From: Paramacrobiotus metropolitanus
Lineage: Eukaryota > Tardigrada > Eutardigrada > Parachela > Macrobiotidae
DNA: 64,000 nt
Direction: 5' to 3'
Assembly: GCF_019649055.1 (NCBI RefSeq)
Contig: NW_026570223.1
Location: 744,001 to 808,000 of the forward strand
The translations under genes were made by a program, and so were the position numbers. The notes under the pieces were generated by a model. The model saw only the letters and a list, made by a program, of their open reading frames with translations, was not told the DNA's origin and ran no database searches. How positions within the stretch are numbered: position 1 is the stretch's first letter; the number at the start of each line of letters is the position of its first letter. Positions 22,643 to 32,504 of this stretch are shown one piece after another.

Positions 22643-23632
22643 ATGAACCGAACTGAATCCACAGCGAACACTTCAGGCCTGACACAGTTCGAAACTGCCG
22701 GCAGTGCAGTAAACTGGAGCATCTTTCCTGTCTCAAACCTCATTATTACAACTGCGGGAGGCGTGACGAACTTCGTAGTTTTGCTGGCATTTCTGAAGAC
22801 CAGTTCAGGTCACACACCGTTTAACATCTACCTCATTAACCTGATACTGGCGAATTTGTTGCGTTTCCTATCAGTCGGACCTTTGGACCTGGTGATTACA
22901 CTGCTGGACAAGTGGCCGTTTGGATACGCCGCCTGCACGTTCTATTTGTACATGGCGTACATCCTTAGCTGTGCGATTACGCATAATCACATGCTCATCA
23001 CTGTTAACCGTATTTGGGCTGTGACCTTTCCAGTCAGCTACCGAAACCATCATACGAAAGCGGTGGCTCTCACCATCTGCCTAGCTACTTGGGTGTACAT
23101 TAATGCTTCTCTGTTGCCGGAACTGATCCAGGATGCCATGTATTACCGTTTTCTGCTGGACATACCGTACTGCTTAGTAAACTCGAATTACAGCCGCACG
23201 CAGTGGCAGTTGCTAACATTCACGGAGTTTTGGTGCTATACTGTACCACAAGTAGCGATTTTCTTTGGCTTTCCGTATATTATGCTGAAAAGAAGACGAC
23301 GAAGTCAAGTCAGGGCTGCACAAAGAGAGAATGATCCTGTCGTAGTGAATCCATCTGCATCGGCTAGCGGCAACCAAACCGCCCGCCGGCGATCTGGCGG
23401 CTACAAAGTTCTCACCATACTGACCGTCACGGCAGGTATTTGCTGGCTACCTAATACGATTTATTTCAAGCTAGTTTTACTGGACGGATACAGCAACACC
23501 GTCTTCTACGAGATTGCTGCTACCATGATGCTCCTGCAAGCGGCATTAGATCCCATTTACATTACCGCCAGTTTGGAGGATATCCAGACGACACTCCGAA
23601 GGATGTTTCGTTGCGCAGCTTCACAGCACTAA
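22643..23632 (+). CDS. Orphan rhodopsin-like GPCR, copy E (329 aa)
   Basis: Single-exon receptor on the opposite strand to copies A-D. The N-terminus has NxS/T sites (MNRTESTANTSG). Seven hydrophobic segments are visible. TM3 ends MLITVNRIWAVTFPVSYRNHH, the same NRxWA replacement of DRY as in copies B and C. TM6 contains GICWLPNTIYF. TM7 reads LLQAALDPIYI, with DPIYI for NPxxY. The third intracellular loop is longer and basic (MLKRRRRSQVRAAQRE). Overall identity to B and C is low, so this is an older paralog of the same family. A TATA box lies upstream, and an aataaa lies at 23638, immediately after the stop codon. Confidence 0.85.
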   Translation: MNRTESTANTSGLTQFETAGSAVNWSIFPVSNLIITTAGGVTNFVVLLAFLKTSSGHTPFNIYLINLILANLLRFLSVGPLDLVITLLDKWPFGYAACTFYLYMAYILSCAITHNHMLITVNRIWAVTFPVSYRNHHTKAVALTICLATWVYINASLLPELIQDAMYYRFLLDIPYCLVNSNYSRTQWQLLTFTEFWCYTVPQVAIFFGFPYIMLKRRRRSQVRAAQRENDPVVVNPSASASGNQTARRRSGGYKVLTILTVTAGICWLPNTIYFKLVLLDGYSNTVFYEIAATMMLLQAALDPIYITASLEDIQTTLRRMFRCAASQH

Positions 23633-24748
23633 CGCCTAATAAAATCTGAATGCAGTGTTTCCTGACTCAACCTCATGTAGCAAGTGCAGAGTAATTCGCA
23701 GACCCGGCGTAGAATGTGCGAGGCCGCTGCGCTTTTGCTGGCTGTTCCATATTCTCTGTGTCACAAATTTCTAAATTTTTGTTGCAAGCTCACCATTTTA
23801 TTGATAACCGGTTTCTTTGTAGTTAATCTGTACCTGGAAGAATCCGTAAGATATTTTCCCCTGAATGGTGCAAAAGCTCAGTATTGTAAGGTTGTCAAAC
23901 TTCTTTCTAGGGCAAAACTTTCATTGAGTTGAATGTAAAACAAGACTGTAATAAGAAAAAAACATCTTTGTATAACGTTCCTATCAAAGTCACAATAGCC
24001 TCGTAGTTGCAGCATTAAACAACATCAGGGTTTTCCATGGGGAAATTTGTTAGAGTTTGTGAATACTCAGAAATCGGAAGGAATTATTTTTATTGCTACT
24101 GAAAGAGCATGATTTGTTTTAATATACCGTTGTAAGGCAAGGACTCTGACATTTCGGCGTTTCTGTGATATTGTTGCCAATTTTAAGGTTTTAATATTGA
24201 GCAACGTTGACAAATACTCTAACAAGCAAGCAATCGTATAACAGGAAGCGGCAACTTAATAAATTAAAGTAAGTCCAAGAAATCCAACAGGGTCCACGAG
24301 GAGATGCACGGCGGATACGGTCAGGATTTATTAGTGGGATACTGTAAATGCGATTAAGAAAGTGCCACGAAAAATTTAGCGTGTTAGAATACTTCGACAT
24401 TTCTGGACACTAAGTGTCCGGCAGCTGTATGACCGCATTTTCCGGGCACCCTCACACAGCCCAGGTTGGTTCACGCAAAACCTTTTTTTGTGACTCATCA
24501 AAATTAATATGAACTGCTGCCGCTTCATTTTGAGTAATCATTTTCAGATGCACTTAAAAGGTTTCTTACGAGTCGTGCTCAGAGGCATCCGCTACTGCGG
24601 TAGAGTGCCCGGAATATGCGGTCAAAAATTGTACACGTACATACAACGATTATCATGTTATGACAATTTACAACTCCATGATTTTTAATGCACGATCAAG
24701 TCCCCGATCCGTCTAGTTAACGAATGTGAAAATCCAATACAGGAAGCG
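23633..24748. other. Intergenic between GPCR copies E and C
   Basis: It holds the aataaa at 23638 and AT-rich sequence. The frame at 23684-23932 has no recognisable features. No gene was identified. Confidence 0.4.
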
Positions 24749-25696
24749 TCATGAGCCAGTGCATGTTCGGCATAACTTCACTTTGATAGCACTTCGCAAG
24801 TGTCTTAACGATAACGTAAAGAGAATAGGATCGAAAATGAGCTGCAACGAAGGTATGATATCAGCAAATACTGTCTGCACTACCATCGGCACCTTTACAT
24901 TAGTGAAGACTGTGAGAATGCCGATGACCTTGGCTGGAGTCCAGCATATCAGTATGCTGCCGGTCAACGCTGTCAGAATCCAAAAAGCGTCCCGCGTTTC
25001 GCTGTTTTCTTTTTTAACACTCTTCGCATCCACATTTGTAACAGCGACGACTGAGTGGCGATGGTGCACTTTACCGCCACCTAAAGTTCTCCGTAGTAAA
25101 TACGGATACGCGGTTAAAATCACTACCGCCGGTATTGTATTAATCCAAATACGCAAGAACTTGCGCAAAATTGGTTGGGCTGCGCTGACCACGTCACATA
25201 CTATCGCCGTCTGCATATCGGATCGAAAATAGAGAAAATCTGTTAACAATAATGGGGACAAGAACAGGTGACAGTACGCTAGCATTAGACAACTGATAAT
25301 CACAGCAGCCTTTCTGGAATGATGATTGCGATAGTTGAGAGGAAAGGACAATGCCCAAATGCGATTCAGCGTAATTAAGAGGTGCGCGTGTGGGATAAGG
25401 GCTCTTCCCAAATAGTCCAGGTACATCTTGATGTTGCACAATACGGATGTGAAAAACCAACGTATCTGCCTCAATTCCATAAAGGCGAACGGATCTGCCA
25501 GTGTTACAAAGATATTGGACAGGAAAAGGGCGATCAGGTAAACAGCGAAGGGCGTGCACAGGTTGCGGTTGTTCAGGAAGAAGAACAGTGGGTAAGCGTT
25601 TAGAAATAATTTTACTATTGTAAAAGATGCTAGCAATATTGAAGATTCGTTTACGTTCGGATCAGAGGAGGTGATATTGGATGAGTTTGTAAACAT
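24749..25696 (-). CDS. Orphan rhodopsin-like GPCR, copy C (315 aa)
   Basis: Intact single-exon paralog of copy B with exactly the same length when started at 25696 (MFTNSSNITSSDPN). An in-frame Met lies 18 codons upstream at 25750 but has no counterpart in copy B, so I prefer the inner start. Seven membrane segments are present. TM3 ends LLITLNRIWALSFPLNYRNHH, TM6 has ILICWTPAKV, and TM7 has LQLIFDPILF. Loop 3 is basic (VKKENSETRDAF). The gene, including an upstream block at about 25845-25990, is collinear with copies A and B. It is likely a plasma-membrane receptor of unknown ligand. Confidence 0.85.
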   Translation of the reverse strand: MFTNSSNITSSDPNVNESSILLASFTIVKLFLNAYPLFFFLNNRNLCTPFAVYLIALFLSNIFVTLADPFAFMELRQIRWFFTSVLCNIKMYLDYLGRALIPHAHLLITLNRIWALSFPLNYRNHHSRKAAVIISCLMLAYCHLFLSPLLLTDFLYFRSDMQTAIVCDVVSAAQPILRKFLRIWINTIPAVVILTAYPYLLRRTLGGGKVHHRHSVVAVTNVDAKSVKKENSETRDAFWILTALTGSILICWTPAKVIGILTVFTNVKVPMVVQTVFADIIPSLQLIFDPILFTLSLRHLRSAIKVKLCRTCTGS

Positions 25697-26508
25697 GCTT
25701 GTGACTGCTTTTCGCTGTTTTGCAGCACCTAGTAATAACGCATTTCTCATCCGCTTAGGTTTTTATATTTCCAACTCAAAGCTGAACTGCTATCCCGGTT
25801 AAGAAAACGAGTGAATAACGTCTGATATTTGCTAAAAACTGCTTAGCCGCCTTTCCGAATTTGCACTGAACGTTTTCCAAAATGATTTCCTCAGGGATCA
25901 GTCTCGCTTACCCGCGTTGCGATCGAAACTTTTCGAGTGAAACTGCACGTAGCATCCCGTTAGGCCGTCGCTCGTGAAGTGAACTTATTACCGGCATAGC
26001 AGTGCTTCTTGGTTTTACTGCAGCTGAACCGGACCAGTGCAAAAGTTATTCCTGTTATCATGTTATGTAAGTAGGCACATACACAGCAGTTTAGCGAACA
26101 GTAATACGCCTTTTTTAATATCTTACCGTAATACAGTAATTAACGTATCACGGTGTTTCCAAAAACAGTAGCTATTTACCATGGGAGTAAATCTGACGGT
26201 TTTATTCAGCCCTTACATTAAGTTGCATATGCTGGGGATAAGAGCGCTTCAGACTACGGTACAAATGAGTATTGTACAATGTACAGAGTAGTTTAATAAG
26301 CAGTATCTTTAATGCAAATTAATTTATGGTTTGTGATTCACTCAAAATATGGATGAGTTTAGCGCCTCATCTACGTAATTAAGTGCACATTTTGTTTCCA
26401 ATTTACACACCTGTCCATGGAGAAGTGGCATCTTTTGTTTGCAATCAGCTTTGCCACTCTTCGATTTGCCTTTAACCTCCGTTCTAAAATAACTTTGAGA
26501 CTTGAGCA
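25697..26508. other. Upstream region of GPCR copy C and intergenic
   Basis: About 25845-25990 matches the upstream blocks of copies A and B (ttccgaatttgcactgaacg, ttccaaaatgatttcctcag, gggatcagtctcgcttaccc). The rest shows no gene. Confidence 0.4.
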
Positions 26509-26710
26509 TATAAGGGGAATTTACCTGCTGAGGCCAGCACTCCCTGTACTTGCTGCCGTCACCCGCCTGGAGTGTGACGTTACGGCAATACATACGGTTA
26601 AATCAGGCGCGGTACATAAGCACCATGTTTAGCCACAACGTAAAACTCCAGCCGGCTGACGGCAGCAAGTACAGGGAGTGCTGGCCAAAGCAGGTAAATT
26701 CCCCTTATAT
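26509..26710. repeat. Inverted duplication of an exon-like segment
   Basis: Arms of about 77 bp (26509-26586 and 26634-26710) are inverted copies with few mismatches around a 47-bp spacer. Read outward, both arms encode nearly the same peptide (NVTLQAGDGSKYRECWPQQ on the minus strand, NVKLQPADGSKYRECWPKQ on the plus strand). In both it is followed by a potential splice donor (cag|gtaaattcccc). They look like two copies of one exon with its donor in head-to-head orientation. I do not recognise the peptide. Confidence 0.6.
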
Positions 26711-26962
26711 GTACGGTGAGAAATTGCAAACATGGTTGGTACTTCCACTGTTTTCATAAAAAGATTGAATTTAATATTTTGTATGAAAGCATACAAAATT
26801 ACTTACTAGTTACTACTAGCATGGTCTGCCTTGAAACAAAATTTCTTTCTCACAAGTGCGTGACCAACAAGCTAGACCCTGGCCATTGAGCCAACTTATG
26901 CACCTGATTTTGTGAATTCTGCTTCAAAAAGAACTATACCTAAAGCTTATCGCTCGCAATTT

Positions 26963-27380
26963 GTCGAGGATAAGCTACAACGACGGTATGATATCAGCAA
27001 ATACTATTTGCGAAAATAATTAGTTATTTATTTTGCACTACCGCCGGCACCTTTACATCGGTGAACACTGTAAGAATGCCGATGACCTTGGCTGGAGTCC
27101 AGCACACCAGTATGCTGCCGGAGTTCCGGTTAACGCTGAATCCAAAAAGCGTCCCCCAATTCAGCGATTTCCTTTTTAACACTTTTCCAAAGTTCAAACA
27201 GTGATGGCCGACTGGCGATGGTGCACTTTACCGGCACCAAAAGTTCTCCGCAGTAAATACGGGTACGCTGCGAAAATTAGCACCACCAGCAATGTATTAA
27301 TCCAAGTACGCACGACGAACTTGCGCAGAATTGGCTGGGCTGCCCTGATCACATCACATGCAATGGCCGTCTGGGTTGAA
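26963..27380 (-). pseudogene. GPCR family copy D, 3' fragment
   Basis: DNA-level similarity to the region encoding the segment from before TM5 to TM7 in copy C is clear: cttgcgcagaattggctggg, ctccgcagtaaatacgggta, gatgaccttggctggagtcc, and gatatcagcaaatact are shared. The copy has an AT-rich insertion at about 27011-27033, small indels near 27125-27185 that break the frame, and no TM1-TM4 part. It is a truncated, non-functional duplicate in the same orientation as copies A-C. Confidence 0.75.
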
Positions 27381-28096
27381 ATGTACCTATTAAACTTGGT
27401 TGATGCTAGAATGAGAGTGTCCTGTGGACAATAATATTAATAGTTTCATATATATAAAGTATAAACTTCTAGCAAATGCACGTTTGGGTTTAGTTAGATT
27501 ACGCTGTGCATCTGTAGTATCGCACGTTTAGGGAGATAATTAATGTTAGCCCCACTGGAAATGACTACCGTGTTTGAAAATACGCTGATATATTATAAAG
27601 GGCGCTCTGCTTTCGCCAGTCCTGTACAATACATACTCGTGGTAACGCTTTTTGGTTTTTTAGCAACTGTTAAGAAGCAATACTAACTATGCATGCACAA
27701 TGTATGTATGTAATTATTATTAGTTTGTTAGTCGCTATTAATGTTGTAGTGATAAGGCATTGATTTTTGATTTTTTTAAGCATTCATACAGTATTTGATT
27801 TTGCGAAAAAAACATTTCAATTTTTTATTTGCTTTTTTCCATTTGTTTTCAGTTTGCATTTCACTTCCTGGCTTCCTGCACACACAACCAGCACTATGTA
27901 CAAAAGTGCAAAAATATTGTCTGTGTGTCATTAAGTTAGATTTGGTACAATGTATGCACGAAATCGCAAGCAATGTAAGGAAAAAATTACTTATTGTTAA
28001 TGCAACGGAATAAGTACGTAAGTACAACGGCTTCAATTAAAAAAATTACTTATACCGCTCATATATCTCGCACATGTACTCTGTACAAGTGTGTAT
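27381..28096. other. Intergenic, AT-rich
   Basis: No supported gene. The opposing frames at 27776-28036 look random. Confidence 0.4.
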
Positions 28097-28440
28097 TCAG
28101 GCGCTAGAATCTGGCAACGCACCTTCAGCCGGCTCATTGTAATCGTGCACCCACTGGCGCAAGTAGTCCACGGTGTTCAGCCCGTCGGGGTTGGTAATGT
28201 GCGCCGGTGCAGGTGCTGCAACGGCTGCCGGTGGTTCCTCCGCTGGATCAGAATTCAAACGTAACCGTATCACCGACAGAAACGCCTCCGGCCGCAGGAG
28301 GGGCATTTGTCATTTCCCGACGTCGCTCGCCACCGGTTTACGCAGTTCAGATGGAAAACATGGCCGCAATCTTCCAGTGCGGCCATAAAACCAACACTGG
28401 TCTCTGTACAGATCGGCAACAAATGACCACTACCATTGTA
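28097..28440 (-). pseudogene. Broken RING-finger gene fragment
   Basis: Reading leftwards from about 28420, one frame gives a RING-H2-like core: LPICTETSVGFMAALEDCGHVFHLNC, continuing VNRWRATSGNDKCPSC (about 28285-28415). The CGHxFHxxC and CPxC signatures are intact. The first zinc-ligand Cys is replaced: the position before PIC is Leu. Just after CPSC the frame hits a stop, while a single-base shift restores an open frame that continues (EAFLSVIRLRLNSD) into a Pro/Ala-rich tail and ends VDYLRQWVHDYNEPAEGA at stop 28097. RING fingers are usually E3 ubiquitin ligase modules. The shift may be a real mutation, a sequencing error or an unrecognised splice. Confidence 0.5.
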
Positions 28441-29055
28441 AAAAGTATTAAGAACTTATTGTACGAATACTGCGGTCGACATACAATTTAAAAAATTTAG
28501 AGATCAAGTGTTCGATCATAAGAATGATGATAAACGCTTACTGTTCTTCGAATCCGGACTGATCTTATGCAAAAGTCAGGGTTGTCGGTACAAGGGTTGC
28601 CAGGTAACGTTGCTCCGGTGCTAAGCTGTTCGATTTACCCACTGCACATGCAGAGTGTGCACACGGCCATGTGCACACACGTATAAATACAGTGGTGGGT
28701 TTCATTTTTTTGTTACTTTCTATGCATATTTGGAGGATTATAGCTACAGTGGAGTACAGTAAGTAAAGTGCACCGAATCGCTTATTACACGTGTAATAAG
28801 CGATTCGGTTTATGCTAAACTCCGGAACAGTTAAAAAGCAGAGTAGATAACAAGTACTATACTGGTACTAAATTTACAATATCTATTGTGGTTATTTAAC
28901 CACCCATCTTCCGGCTGTATTTTTCATTTCCCGGTTAAAGAACCTGTGATACAGTAAATTGGTACTAGTACTTATGGACTATGGTTTCTTATTTAAAATG
29001 TCCTTCGACACAATAAAATGAGTGTACACTGACACCGTGGGGTTAAAATGGTTAA
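28441..29055. other. Intergenic with palindromes
   Basis: No gene was seen. It contains the 38-bp perfect palindrome described separately and AT-rich sequence. Confidence 0.4.
28772..28809. repeat. Perfect 38-bp palindrome
   Basis: accgaatcgcttattacac is followed immediately by its exact reverse complement, with no spacer. It could extrude a cruciform or be a collapsed transposon end pair. No gene lies within 350 bp. Confidence 0.85.
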
Positions 29056-29100
29056 AACTTATGGTTAATACTTATGATCCATAAGTATTAACCATAAGTT
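29056..29100. repeat. 45-bp near-perfect palindrome (21-bp arms, 3-nt loop)
   Basis: The arm aacttatggttaatacttat (plus one g) and its exact reverse complement flank the trinucleotide atc. It lies just outside the tandem-repeat foldback structure that begins near 29111. Confidence 0.85.
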
Positions 29101-29110
29101 GTGCCTTTTG

Positions 29111-29712
29111 GGTGTCCATTCATTTTGGCCACCATTCATTTTGGCCACCATTCATTTCGGCCACCGCTGATTTGGTTACCGCGTTCGATTTTCAGCTAAT
29201 ATGATTATTATGTACTCACTTGGTGAGACTTTTCTTAGGTTTCTTAGGTTTCTTAGGTTTCTTAGGTTTCTTAGGTTTCTTAGGTTTCTTAGGTTTCTTA
29301 GGTTTTCTTAGGTTTTGTTAGGTTTCTTAGCTTTCTCAAGTTTTTTAGGTTTCTTAGATTCCTGTAGTTTCTTGATTCTTTAGGTTTCGTAGGTTTCGTA
29401 AGTTTCCTAGGTTTTTTGGTATGTTTACGTTTTTGGGTTTATGTTCTCAAGTTTATTTGTTTTCATTCATTTTATTTTTATTTTTCAGAAAAACATTCAT
29501 TCAATCACAGCCTCACAAAGTGAGTAGTGAATGCATATACTCGTAATAATTAGCGCAAAATCGAACGCGGTAACGCAATCACTGGTGGCCAAAATGAGTG
29601 ATGGCCAAAATGAATGGTGGCCAAAATGAATGGTGGCCGAAATGAATGGTGGCCAAAATGAATGGTGGCCGAAATGAATGGTGGCCAAAATGAATGGTGG
29701 CCTTAGAATGTC
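29111..29712. repeat. Foldback structure with 17-bp repeat arms
   Basis: The left arm (about 29111-29215) has three units like ccattcattttggccac followed by a unique block (accgcgttcgatttt). The right arm (about 29515-29712) has the same unique block in inverse and then seven inverted 17-bp units (aaaatgaatggtggcc, with a/g variants). The flanks also match: tgtccttcgacaca at 29000 and tgtctttcgacaca at 29709. The interior carries a 9-bp array. This is typical of foldback-type elements whose arms are tandem repeats. Confidence 0.7.
29229..29310 (+). repeat. 9-bp tandem array (tttcttagg)n
   Basis: About eight near-perfect copies of tttcttagg are followed by decaying variants up to about 29410 (tttgttagg, tttcttagc, tttcgtagg). 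The array lies in the centre of the foldback structure. Confidence 0.85.
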
Positions 29713-31007
29713 TTTCGACACACCAGCTGCGGATGTAATCCTCTATGACTCATCCCGTATACTGTACCGGGTTTGTCCACGATGATTTGGTTGGCAGTAA
29801 AAAATCCCATAATGGAGGCAAAATAATGGAATCATTCAAAATTTAAAGTGTGTGTTTTACCTTCATTCTCCCGACAAAAATCCGATAATAATTTTTCCGA
29901 TATTTATACCAGTCCTTTTTTATTGATAAGGACTAGTTGTATACAATCTAGCAGTGTATTATCATCTAGATGTATGCAACCTAATCCATATCAATTCTTC
30001 GCTTGAAAAATTTCGTTCCTGGAATTCGGGTGATGCTCCCATGGTAGACAGCGCTGATGTCCAGCCGCTGTTGCATGCGTTAAAACAGCCACAATGACAT
30101 TATGGTAAACTGGTATTGTGTGCAAACGTGCTGTTAACATAATATTGTCAGTTTCTGATACAAAACGGCAAGCGTAGCAAAATCTTGCAAAGATTCATTG
30201 CCGCTTAGCAATAAACCTTGAGCTATGAGTGTCGAACGATATTCCTCGGCATTTTGAGACAGAGTAAAAATGAAATCACAAGCTCATTCATAAAAAACTT
30301 ATAGCGGCTTGCTATTAAACATCCGTTGTAATCGTGTCGGTGATATTGTAACGGTATGTATGCAATACTACACGCCAAGACCTATCGCGCATGTGTCAAC
30401 GCGCGTCGGTTCACAGCTTCGGACAAGACGGTAATTTAAACTTAATTTCTAGATTTTGTATGGACGGCAGTCTACCATGCTTGTTCGTGTAAGACAATAC
30501 AAATAGTAGGTAGGCCCACAAGGTTTGGTGTGCGCTTAGAATATGTAATGAAGTTCACAATGTGAAGTTTATTGCAATTTGTCATGTAGGTGGTTTGTTA
30601 CAAGACAGCTGACTGCCTTTCATAGACTGAAAAAAGTACGAATACAGCGATGCAGACGACGGGACTGCCGAAATTCTGAATAGACAGAATTTTGTGAATG
30701 AACTTTTCGTACCTACAGAATACGTTTCTATCCGTACTTTCTTTCTTTTTCGAGCCTTGAACCGTGTCATTTTTCACGAGGGATCATTTCCGGTGATGTT
30801 GCAGTCCCGTGCTTCTTGATTCACCACCAATTTAAAATTGTCAGTGCATTATTAAGTAGCTAAAAACAAAACATATCTAAATAAAACTGATTTATGATGT
30901 TTGTCGACTGGTGTAATGTCAAAGGGACAGCATATCTTCATAGTGAACATAGCATGCCAGTGTGTACAGTAAGTAGAATTTAATTTCTTTAGAGCTAAAA
31001 GCACGAC
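29713..31007. other. Intergenic, AT-rich
   Basis: No gene is supported on either strand; the open frames are short and featureless. Confidence 0.4.
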
Positions 31008-31362
31008 ATGTCTTCAGATATGAATAGTGGAGCAAAACCAGTCTTCGAATTTTCGTTAACCGGGTTGTCAGCTCTTGTTGTAAGAATAAGAATTAGCTTA
31101 AATACAGGTATAATGTATAAATGTATAGATATGCAATCTACGACGATAATAATGTTATTCTTATGTCGGAGCTCAATTTTTGAAAAAAGATCAACGACCC
31201 GAGAATTTGATGGAGCCGGTGATGTGCTTACTTTTCATTGAGATTTTAGAACGAAGGTCACATAACCAGGGTGGCCGAGAGAACCATTTAGTTGGCGTAC
31301 TCGTATGTATGCCGTCAACGAACAACGCGACGCTTGATGAACTCAGTGCGAGCTATCATTAA
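31008..31362 (+). CDS. Possible short MPN-like (CSN6/eIF3-type) fragment, tentative
   Basis: Two exons can be joined in phase 0: 31008-31079 (ATG to a donor gtaagaat; MSSDMNSGAKPVFEFSLTG, then LSALV) and 31243-31362 (acceptor cattgag; ILERRSHNQGGRENHLVGVL, then VCMPSTNNATLDELSASYH and stop). The joined 63 aa has the spacing of the start of an MPN domain (a beta strand ending in xLVIL, a helix with ERR or similar, then VxGxLxG), as in COP9 subunit 6 or eIF3 subunits f and h. The rest of the domain is not found downstream. It could be a degenerate copy or chance. Confidence 0.2.
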
Positions 31363-32504
31363 CAGAAGCTTTGTACGCAGAACTTTGAATACCAACCGTC
31401 TAGTAGGCATATCCGCACATAAGAGAACTGAATTTGTGAAATGTACTAATATCTATAATTTTGTAGACGTACGAGTACACACAAATACAGCTCAGAAACT
31501 GCTAGGACAATCTTGTTCTTGTTGTACCGATGAATTTTATGAATGAGCGCGCTAAAGTGTGGTAGAACAAAAGGTTTTCGCAGGCTTATCTAAACGCTTG
31601 CTAATCATTCTTCGACTGCTGAAGCGGAAAGATGAATATGTACTGTAATGTCGCTCAAACAACAGCATATACGATCATTTCCGTGATAGACCGTAGTAGA
31701 TCCGACCACAAGTAATACAGTAGATCCGACCACAAGTTTAGCATTTTATCTTTACGAAAAAGCATACCAAATAGCAGTACAACAGTTATTATAGTAATAT
31801 GTAAAGTGCAAACGCTACAATATTCTACATCGGAATAGGGTATGAAATTAATCACTCCCCAACTGACTTTCGTGGACTGATCTAAAATAAGGTACGTAAA
31901 TTACTATTAATATAGTATATTTTTCTTGTAAGGTATCTTTATGTATATACGATATACGACGTTTAAACTATACTGGGTTAAAGGGTTTATGTAAACCAAT
32001 TTACGCTTCTATTCCAATTTTATGCTCAACTTGCTCTTGTGAAATTTGGGGAATTCTTAAAATTTATCAGGCTTTTAGGTGAATCGATAGCCTATAAAAA
32101 TGATTATGATACTGTATTGGTCGCATAAACTTTGATTTATTTATGTTAAATACTGGTGCGATAACACTAAATTTTTGCGGTGTAAGGGTTACATAACTTA
32201 CATAACTTCCAGTTCGAACTATTTAGAATTTGGCAACAGTTGGCCGCCCGCAAAGTATACAATTTAACGTTAATTAACACCCACTCATCTCGAAACGTTC
32301 AGAGTCAAGGTTTCGCTTACCCCGCGGCTGCCTTATAACTGGATGACAAGAAACTCAGGAATGATTTAATAGCTATGCGCCAACTGCTAAAGTAAACCAT
32401 TAATCCAGAGTACAAATTCATTCCTATTAAATTGTTAGTATCCTTTGTATAACTGTGTATTACTTTACTGGATGCGCTATGAATAACAACTTACGTACCA
32501 GGAA
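31363..32504. other. Intergenic
   Basis: It contains a short exact direct repeat, gtagatccgaccacaagt at 31696-31713 and 31720-31737. No gene was seen. Confidence 0.4.

Noticed and set aside
29497-29721. Minus-strand frame with FGHHSFWPP repeats
   Set aside because: Translation of the 17-bp tandem repeats in the foldback arm, not a gene.
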